This document shows positions 50,590-56,942 of a stretch of 56,942 nt of DNA, one piece after another (position 1 is the first letter of the stretch; the number at the start of each line of letters is the position of its first letter). This DNA is from Arthrobacter glacialis (GTDB lineage Bacteria; Actinomycetota; Actinomycetes; Actinomycetales; Micrococcaceae). Location: NCBI RefSeq assembly GCF_002909445.1, contig NZ_PPXC01000022.1, positions 1-56,942 on the forward strand, read 5' to 3'. The translations under genes and the position numbers were made by a program. The notes beneath the pieces are model-generated. The model saw nothing but the letters and a program-made list of their open reading frames with translations, had not been told where the DNA came from and ran no database searches.

Positions 50590-51495
50590 CTAGTCGCCCA
50601 GGATGACCGAGCGGGTGAGGTTGCGCGGCAGGTCCGGGTTCATGCCGCGGGCACGTGCGCGCTCCAGGGTGACGCGGTGGACGCGGGCCAGTTCGGCCAG
50701 CGGGTGCACGGTGGTGTTGATGTACAGCGCGCCGGTCTTGACCATGTCGCGGTCCAGGCCCTCGGGCTGCTCGCCAAACATCCAGGTGACGCGGTTCGGG
50801 GCGGCGATGGAGATGGGGCCGTGGCGGTATTCCTTGGCGGGGTAGGACTCGGTCCAGCCCTGCACGGCTTCACGCATCTTCAGGCCGGCCTCGTGCGCCA
50901 GGCCTACGGTCCAGCCGGTGCCCAGGAAGGTGAACTGCTCGGCGTCGATCAGTTCCTGCTCCACGGGAGCGATAACACTGACCTTGGCATCCTCGACGGC
51001 GTCGCTGAGGTCAACGCCAATGCTCGTCAACAGGTAGGTCAGTGCCGTGGTGGCGAAGCGGGTCTGCACCACTGACTGCTCATCGGCGTACGGCAGTTCC
51101 ACAATGGCGTCTGCCAGGGTCATGATCGGGGAGGTGATGTCACCAACCAGGGCAACTGTGCGCACAGTGCCCTTGATGGCCGTGAGGATTTCCAGCACCT
51201 CTGTGGTGGTGCCCGAACGGGTAATGGCAACCACTGCGTCGTAGCCGCGCTCGGCGCCAAGGAATGCCTCAGAAGCGGCGAACGCGTCGGTGACGCCTTT
51301 TCCTGCCGCCTCACGGGCTGTGGCGTAGCTCTGGGCCATGAACCACGATGTACCGCAACCAATCACTGCCACGCGCTGCCCATCGGCAGGCAACAGGTTC
51401 TCACTCTTTGCCTGGGCAATTGCCTGAGCCCATACTTCGGGCTGGCTGGTGAGCTCAGCATCCATAAAGGGGCCAAGTTGGGTGTTTTCGCTCAT
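50590..51495 (-). CDS. SIS-domain sugar isomerase/deaminase (AgaS-like)
   Basis: A 301-residue protein with two SIS domains: AVIGCGTSWFMAQSYATARE (about residues 43-62) and VAITRSGTTTEVLEIL (about 90-105) in the first, FLGTGWTVGLAHEAGLKMRE in the second. It resembles the isomerase half of GlmS and AgaS, the galactosamine-6-phosphate deaminase/isomerase that yields tagatose 6-phosphate. ATG 51495 follows AGGAGA at a loose distance. With the kinase and aldolase downstream it completes a GalN-6-P to triose phosphate route. It is divergent from the GH101 gene. Confidence 0.87.
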   Translation of the reverse strand: MSENTQLGPFMDAELTSQPEVWAQAIAQAKSENLLPADGQRVAVIGCGTSWFMAQSYATAREAAGKGVTDAFAASEAFLGAERGYDAVVAITRSGTTTEVLEILTAIKGTVRTVALVGDITSPIMTLADAIVELPYADEQSVVQTRFATTALTYLLTSIGVDLSDAVEDAKVSVIAPVEQELIDAEQFTFLGTGWTVGLAHEAGLKMREAVQGWTESYPAKEYRHGPISIAAPNRVTWMFGEQPEGLDRDMVKTGALYINTTVHPLAELARVHRVTLERARARGMNPDLPRNLTRSVILGD

Positions 51496-51834
51496 GCTGC
51501 GCATTCTCCTTGTTTAGCGGCTTCTGGTGACACATTCTTCTGGCCTCCAGAAGCTCTCCGGGTTGTGCACCAGCCTAGCACATAATGATTACAACGACCA
51601 TGAAAACGTCACTATCAATCACTTGTACTCCAGCGGCGGATGAGCCACCTCGGGCCGGGGGTCACATTATTTCCACCCTCGAAATAGAGAGTGCCCACTG
51701 GACACGATCATGTAATGTTATCCATAACAGTGTGAGCTGGATCATGTTTAGTCCAATAAACGCTGAAATTCGCATCACCAATCAAGTGCGCAGACCGCCA
51801 CTTGGACCGCAAAAAGTTATTCAAGGAGCTCTTG
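51496..51834. other. Divergent control region between AgaS-like and GH101 genes
   Basis: 339 bases with no gene. It contains the palindrome at 51716-51729 and AT-rich stretches near 51580-51620 and 51705-51780 that could hold promoters for both directions. An AAGGAG ribosome binding site at 51823-51828 precedes the GH101 ATG. The base composition is lower in GC than the flanking genes. Confidence 0.6.
51716..51729. promoter_or_regulatory. Possible sugar-repressor operator
   Basis: TGTTATCCATAACA is a 6-2-6 palindrome in the divergent control region, about 105 bases ahead of the GH101 start and 220 bases ahead of the AgaS-like gene. It is a candidate site for the DeoR-type repressor at 46713 or another sugar regulator. 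Confidence 0.4.
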
Positions 51835-54800
51835 ATGTCACTCGCTCGACACCAACGCAAGTGGTTGGGGATAGGGATCGCCGGCGCCGTCATGGCTGGC
51901 ACCATCGTCCCCCTCGCTGCGGCCATTCCTGCCGTCGCGGCAGACGGAACGGCGGTGATCTCCTCGGCAACACTCTCCGTTGAGGTCTCCACCGCGTTCC
52001 CCCAGGCGTTGAAATACACGCTCGCTGGAAAGACCATGACAGGCGCCACCGCCGTCGCCACCAAAATGCGCATCAATGGCACTGACCAGAACGTCACCGT
52101 GACATCCGCGCTCAACGTCAGCGGCAAGTCGATCGACTACAACATCACGGTGCCCGGCATGGACGGCGTGACCATGTTGGCCAGGCTCTCCGTGGATAAG
52201 AACGTACTGACGTTCAACATCACCGAAATCAAGGAAACCGGCACTGGGCGGGTCAACCGCATCCAGATCATGGATCAGGACCTGGTCACCCTCTCCTCCA
52301 CCGAGGCCGGAGCCTCCGTGGCCTCGGCAGTGATCTCCACCGATCGCGCCATCTCCGGTGACACCATCACCGCCGTGAACGCCGCAACAGCAATTGACGC
52401 AGCCGCGAAGACGTCCATGATGGCCATTGCCAACAACGCCAATCTGGCCGCCGGCTTTGAGAGCAACTCGCTGTACGACGGCGCATGGTCCCCCGAGGAC
52501 AACGCCCTGGCAGCCACCGAGAAGGGCCGCTTTTGGCGCCAGGTCAAGGCCGACGGCGTCAACAAGAAGGTGGGTATCTCCTCCGGTGCCTGGCTGTACC
52601 GAGCCAAGGACTCCACCGAAACCGAGCCCCTGCCCGAGGCCAAGGTCATCATCACTCTTGACGCCAACGCTGATGGAACTGTCAACTGGCAAGACGGCGC
52701 CATCGCCTCCCGCGATGTTCAATACAAGCCCAAGGGTTGGGAAGATGTGAAGAACCGCGTGGTTCAGAACATCCCGTTCAACTTTGCCAGCCAGGCCACC
52801 AACCCGTTCCTGCGCACCCTTGACGACGTCAAGCACACCGCTTTGGCCACGGACGGCCTGGGCCAGTACTCCCTGTTGAAGGGTTTCACCTCGGAAGGCC
52901 ACGACTCGGCCAACACCGACTTCAGCGGCAACTGGAACGAACGCGCCGGCGGCATCAAGGACATGAACTCGCTCCTGGTGCAGGCCAAAGAATACGGCGC
53001 AACGTTCACGGTGCACATGAACAACACCGAGGCGTACCCGGAATCCAAGGCCTTTAGTGACACCTTCATCAAGCAGCCTCCCGGAAAAGGCTGGAACTGG
53101 CTCGAACAGTCCTACTACATCGACCAGCGTCGCGATGTCCTCTCCGGTGACCAGAACGCGCGCATTGCCGGTCTCGATGAAGCCGCCGACGACAACCTGA
53201 CCGCGAACTACATTGACGTGTACTACGAGTCCGGCTGGATCGGTGAGCGCCTCCAGCGCAACATCATGGACAACGGTTTCTCTGTTTCCTCCGAGTTCGC
53301 CAACTCCATGGTGCGCAACAACACCTGGTCCCACTGGGCAGTTGATGAAAAATACGGTGGATCCACGCTCAAGGGCTGGAACTCGGAAATCATCCGCTTC
53401 GCCCAGAACACCCAGCGAGACATCTGGAACCCGGACCCCCGCCTGGGCACCCAACACATCATTGAGTGGCAGGGCTGGACCGGCCAGAACGACTACAACG
53501 CGTTCCTGAAAAACGTGTGGGACAACAACGTCCCGGTAAAGTTCCTCCAGCAGCAGGAAATCAAGACGTGGACGCCCGCGGCGATCACGCTCGAGAACAA
53601 CCTGAGCGTGACGGGAACATCGCTGGAGAACCGCATCATCACCCAGAAGGGTGTGAAGGTCCTTGAAGGACACAACTACCTCCTGCCGTGGGCCAGCGAA
53701 CTGGTGGAGTTCGGCGAAACCGCCACCAATGACACCAACAAGCAGACCAAGCTGTACAACTACAGCCTCGCCGGTGGAGCCCAGACATGGACCCTGCTGC
53801 CGGAGTTTGCGAACCAGACCACTTTGAAGCTCTACGAGCTCACGGACCAGGGCCGCAAGTTGGTCGGCGACGTGGCCGTCACCGGGGGCAAGGTCAACTT
53901 GAACCCGAAGGCCAACACGGCCTACGTTTTGGTACCCACCACACCGTTGGCCACCACGCCCGCCATTTCCGCCTCTGAAACTGTTCTCCCCAACGCAAGC
54001 ACCAACTGGGGTTACGGCATCGGAGTCAACGACCCCGGCTTCAACTCCGGCACCCTGGCCGCATGGAACCCGCAGGGCAATGTGACCCTGGAGCGTTCCG
54101 CCAAGGGCCTGACGACCGCCCGCTTGGGGGACGGTGCTTCCAGCGTCACCCAGACTCTGGGCGCGCTCACCAAGGGCACCTATTCCGTCAGCGCATGGAT
54201 TGAAATCGATCCAACACTGGCCAGCGTGGAGAAGTTCCCGCGCGGCAAACGTGACACCACGCTCAGCGCCACTGTTTCCGGCTCTCCGGCAGTCACCAAC
54301 ACGCTCACCTCTTCGAGCCTGTTCAACACTGTTGCCGCAGACCAGAAGAACCGCACCTACAGCCAACGCGTGAGCGTTCTGGTTGATGTGAAGAACGACG
54401 GCGACAAGCCCGTTCTGAAGATCTCCACCGGTGCGGGCACCACTGCCGTCCTGGTTGATGATATTCGTGTGGTCAAGACCGCCAAGGTCACGGCAGCCAA
54501 CGTGGGCCAGGGTGGCGCCACTGGTGTGGTTCTTGCCGAAGACTTTGAAAACGTTGACCAGGGCTGGGGCCCGTTCGTCAAGGGCAATGCAGGCGGCAAC
54601 ACCGACCCGCGCACCCACCTGGCCCCGATTCATGCACCGTTCACTCAAAAGGGCTGGAACGGCAAGGTCATGGATGACGTTTTGAACGGCAACTTCTCCT
54701 TGCACGCCCATGAGGAAAACAGCGGCCTGGTGTACCGGACCACTCCGGCAACAGTGAAGTTCACCCCCGGCCACGATTACGAAATCGCCTTCAACTACCA

Positions 54801-56942
54801 GTCAACCAAGGCCAATGAGTACTCCTGGGTTGGTGGCTACGACGGCGCAGCCGGAGCGGTCCAGACCCAGTCCACCCCGTTCCCGGCACAGTTTACAACC
54901 ACCCGCTGGGTGCAGAAATTCACGGCCAGCGCTTGTGGCGACAGCTACGTTGGTTTGCTGCGCACAGGTTCCACAGCATCAGATCTGTCTCTGGACAATC
55001 TGCTGGTCCGCGACCTGGGTGTATCAACAACCACCCCGGCCTGCGCCCAACTGTCGCTGGGTCAAACCGGACCCATCATTGAACAGGGCACTGACAACGA
55101 GTTCACCACTACCCTGGTGTCCAACGAGCCGGCACCCGTCTCCAACGCTGCGGTCTCCCTGAATCTGCCGGCGGGCTGGACGGCAACGCCCACCACCTCG
55201 GCAACCGCCGCAACACTGGCACCAGGAGCAAAGCTCATCACCAAGTGGAATGTTTTGGCGCCGGCCTCCGCCGACGGCAACTACAACATCACGGCCAACT
55301 CCGTGTACACCACCACTGTTGATCCGATCGGTGTGCGCAAGGCTGAATCCATCCTGGGTGTTTACACCATGCCGCACCCGCCCACCGTTGACACCTTTGC
55401 CTCCGACATGCAGTGGATCGGCACCCCCGCCAACGGTTGGGGACCTGCCGAGAAGGATCTGACCAACGGTGAGCAGGGCGAGAAGGACGGCCCGGCCCTC
55501 ATGCTTGACGGCAAGCCCTATGCCAAGGGCCTGGGCGTTCACGCAGCGTCAACCATCAAGTACTTTGTTGGTGCACAGTGCTCAAGGTTCACTGCCGTCA
55601 TTGGCATTGATGATTTCCAGGCAACCCGCGGATCTGTGATCTTCAAGGTTCTTGGCGACGGCACTGAACTCTACAACTCCGGCATCTTGACAGGCGCCTC
55701 GGCGGCGCTGCCGATCAACGTTGACCTGAAGGGCGCCAAGTACATCGACCTGGTGGTTGACGCCAACGGCAGCAACGGAAATGACTGGGCTGACTGGGCA
55801 GATGCCAAGTTTGCGTGCTCCGATGATGCACCCGCGATCGCTCTGGCCCCCGTGGTCAGCCCCGCCGGACCTCTGGAGCAGGGCAAGTCCTACACAGTCA
55901 CCGTTGGTGATTTGAAGGCCGCCACGGAGGCCACGTTCTCCCTGGGCACCACCGTGCTGGGCAAGGCCACAGCAACTGCGGCTGGCGTTGCCACCTACAC
56001 CTACAAGGTTGCCGCCGATGCAGCTTTGGGTGCCGGCACCATCAACGTTGCAGGCACTGACAGCAACGGGAAAGCAGCCACAGGTTCTGTGGCTGTCAGC
56101 ACTGTGGGCGCTCCGCCTGCTGCGCCCACCAAGGACAGCTTCGCGTCCGACCTTCAGTTCGTGGGCACGCCCGTGAATGAATGGGGACCTGTTGAGCGCG
56201 ACCTGAACAACGGTGAAGATGCCGCCGGTGACGGAACTCCCATCACCATTGACACCAAGGTCTATGCGAAGGGACTTGGCGTTCACGCCGATTCCAGCAT
56301 CAGCTACTACCTTGGCGCCCAGTGCACCACCTTCAGTGCAGTGGTTGGCATTGATGATGCGAAGCTGACCAAGGCCCACCGCGGCAACGTGGTCTTCACA
56401 GTGGTGGGAGACGGCAAGACCCTTGCCACCTCACCGCAGCTGACTGTTGACAGCGAAGGCTACAAGTTCAATGTTGATGTCACGGGTGTCCGCTACATCG
56501 ATTTGAACGCTGCCAAGATCAAGGTTGCCGGTTTGAACGGTGACGAGTGGGCTGACTGGGCAGATGCCAAGTTCAGCTGCAGCACAACGGTTCCGACCGC
56601 TACGCCGTCAGCAACACCGTCGGCCACACCGAGTGCGACGCCTTCGGCCACGCCGAGTGCTACGCCGTCAGCAACACCGTCGGCCACACCGAGTGCGACG
56701 CCTTCAGCCACGCCGAGCGCAACGCCTTCGGCCACACCGAGTGCGACGCCTTCGGCAACAGCCAGCGGCACGCCGTCGACCGTTCCCACCAGCACCGCCA
56801 GTGGCAGCGTTAGCGATGCAACTGTGGCAGCGGGCGGGAACCTGACCATCACGGGGAAGAACTTTAAGCCCGGCACCAAGGCAACGTTCACGCTGCACTC
56901 GGAGCCGGTCCTGTTGGGCACTTCGGTGGTTGCGGCAGATGG
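51835..56942 (+). CDS. GH101 endo-alpha-N-acetylgalactosaminidase, secreted, partial at 3' end
   Basis: The frame runs open from ATG 51835 (AAGGAG upstream) to the window end, over 1,700 residues with no stop. Residues 1-36 are a Sec signal peptide ending AIPAVAA. A beta-sandwich domain and the GH101 barrel follow (about 200-650). In the barrel, D461 (in NYIDVYYESGW) and E487 (in VSSEFANSM) are likely nucleophile and acid/base. A carbohydrate-binding-like region, a NEW3-type domain (about 1065-1165), and two NPCBM domains (about 1183-1329 and 1431-1582) come next, then 13 ATPS repeats (56599-56754) and the start of another domain. The enzyme releases Galbeta1-3GalNAc from mucin-type O-glycans outside the cell. 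Confidence 0.9.
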   Translation, partial: MSLARHQRKWLGIGIAGAVMAGTIVPLAAAIPAVAADGTAVISSATLSVEVSTAFPQALKYTLAGKTMTGATAVATKMRINGTDQNVTVTSALNVSGKSIDYNITVPGMDGVTMLARLSVDKNVLTFNITEIKETGTGRVNRIQIMDQDLVTLSSTEAGASVASAVISTDRAISGDTITAVNAATAIDAAAKTSMMAIANNANLAAGFESNSLYDGAWSPEDNALAATEKGRFWRQVKADGVNKKVGISSGAWLYRAKDSTETEPLPEAKVIITLDANADGTVNWQDGAIASRDVQYKPKGWEDVKNRVVQNIPFNFASQATNPFLRTLDDVKHTALATDGLGQYSLLKGFTSEGHDSANTDFSGNWNERAGGIKDMNSLLVQAKEYGATFTVHMNNTEAYPESKAFSDTFIKQPPGKGWNWLEQSYYIDQRRDVLSGDQNARIAGLDEAADDNLTANYIDVYYESGWIGERLQRNIMDNGFSVSSEFANSMVRNNTWSHWAVDEKYGGSTLKGWNSEIIRFAQNTQRDIWNPDPRLGTQHIIEWQGWTGQNDYNAFLKNVWDNNVPVKFLQQQEIKTWTPAAITLENNLSVTGTSLENRIITQKGVKVLEGHNYLLPWASELVEFGETATNDTNKQTKLYNYSLAGGAQTWTLLPEFANQTTLKLYELTDQGRKLVGDVAVTGGKVNLNPKANTAYVLVPTTPLATTPAISASETVLPNASTNWGYGIGVNDPGFNSGTLAAWNPQGNVTLERSAKGLTTARLGDGASSVTQTLGALTKGTYSVSAWIEIDPTLASVEKFPRGKRDTTLSATVSGSPAVTNTLTSSSLFNTVAADQKNRTYSQRVSVLVDVKNDGDKPVLKISTGAGTTAVLVDDIRVVKTAKVTAANVGQGGATGVVLAEDFENVDQGWGPFVKGNAGGNTDPRTHLAPIHAPFTQKGWNGKVMDDVLNGNFSLHAHEENSGLVYRTTPATVKFTPGHDYEIAFNYQSTKANEYSWVGGYDGAAGAVQTQSTPFPAQFTTTRWVQKFTASACGDSYVGLLRTGSTASDLSLDNLLVRDLGVSTTTPACAQLSLGQTGPIIEQGTDNEFTTTLVSNEPAPVSNAAVSLNLPAGWTATPTTSATAATLAPGAKLITKWNVLAPASADGNYNITANSVYTTTVDPIGVRKAESILGVYTMPHPPTVDTFASDMQWIGTPANGWGPAEKDLTNGEQGEKDGPALMLDGKPYAKGLGVHAASTIKYFVGAQCSRFTAVIGIDDFQATRGSVIFKVLGDGTELYNSGILTGASAALPINVDLKGAKYIDLVVDANGSNGNDWADWADAKFACSDDAPAIALAPVVSPAGPLEQGKSYTVTVGDLKAATEATFSLGTTVLGKATATAAGVATYTYKVAADAALGAGTINVAGTDSNGKAATGSVAVSTVGAPPAAPTKDSFASDLQFVGTPVNEWGPVERDLNNGEDAAGDGTPITIDTKVYAKGLGVHADSSISYYLGAQCTTFSAVVGIDDAKLTKAHRGNVVFTVVGDGKTLATSPQLTVDSEGYKFNVDVTGVRYIDLNAAKIKVAGLNGDEWADWADAKFSCSTTVPTATPSATPSATPSATPSATPSATPSATPSATPSATPSATPSATPSATPSATPSATASGTPSTVPTSTASGSVSDATVAAGGNLTITGKNFKPGTKATFTLHSEPVLLGTSVVAAD
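56599..56754 (+). repeat. 12-bp coding repeat (ATPS x13) with 60-bp higher-order unit
   Basis: Thirteen in-frame repeats of four residues, Ala-Thr-Pro-Ser, form a linker in the GH101 protein. At the DNA level a 60-base block starting near 56601 is repeated at 56661, so the array grew by duplication of larger units. Such linkers are usually extended and often glycosylated, spacing binding domains from a cell-wall anchor. Confidence 0.9.

Noticed and set aside
51838-54774. 978-residue open frame on the minus strand opposite the GH101 gene
   Set aside because: It is the mirror of a strongly biased high-GC coding strand. The plus strand has a signal peptide, ribosome binding site and GH101 motifs; the minus protein is Gly/Val/His-rich with no domain.

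Overview
The window is high-GC actinobacterial chromosome. Gene content and protein style (SAM-IV riboswitch ahead of metY, EfeUOB, DnaG-Dgt-Dus order, a YhgE/Pip exporter, actinobacterial Tex) point to a member of the Micrococcaceae, most likely an Arthrobacter-like soil organism. This is an inference from family resemblance; no rRNA is present. The sequence holds about 44 protein genes, two tRNA genes, one riboswitch, several clear intrinsic terminators, at least one family of palindromic intergenic elements, and no CRISPR array, insertion sequence or prophage that I can see.

Layout. (1) 1-7.1 kb: a tightly coupled minus-strand set of five genes (MDR oxidoreductase, pterin synthase-like protein, GT4 glycosyltransferase, flippase-like membrane protein, RibD-type reductase). 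It is divergent from an unusual fusion of a CDP-alcohol phosphatidyltransferase and a sulfatase/LtaS-like domain. Together they look like an uncharacterised pathway for a pterin- or sugar-bearing membrane product. (2) 7.2-12.4 kb: two identical tRNA-Asn genes, dnaG, a dGTPase and a tRNA-dihydrouridine synthase. (3) 12.4-25.5 kb: an accessory block centred on a type III polyketide synthase-methyltransferase-FAD monooxygenase operon. It is flanked on one side by a degenerate ABC ATPase, a YhgE/Pip exporter, a TetR regulator and CorA, and on the other by a second TetR regulator and an internally duplicated ABC-2/YhgE-like membrane protein. A YibE/F protein follows.

(4) 25.6-35.5 kb: housekeeping and small accessory genes: GNAT, glyS, a lone small alarmone synthetase with a structured leader, a lactonase, an S4 protein, an esterase, an SGNH hydrolase, and metX-metY under a SAM-IV riboswitch with its own terminator. 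(5) 35.9-42.4 kb: tex, a VOC protein, a CPBP protease, a PLP decarboxylase and a histidine phosphatase. (6) 42.4-46.7 kb: an efeUOB ferrous-iron uptake operon with a possible IdeR/DtxR box and a hairpin in front. (7) 46.7-56.9 kb: a GalNAc/tagatose-type catabolic set (DeoR regulator, class II aldolase, PfkB kinase, ROK kinase, AgaS-like SIS protein). It is divergent from a very large secreted GH101 endo-alpha-N-acetylgalactosaminidase that runs off the window end. Region 7 reads as a mucin-type O-glycan scavenging locus: the secreted enzyme releases Gal-GalNAc and the intracellular enzymes convert GalNAc phosphate to triose phosphates.

Start codons were moved from the longest possible reading frame wherever a ribosome binding site, overlap with an upstream gene, or loss of protein-like sequence argued for it. 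All functions are from reading motifs by eye; no database search was possible.
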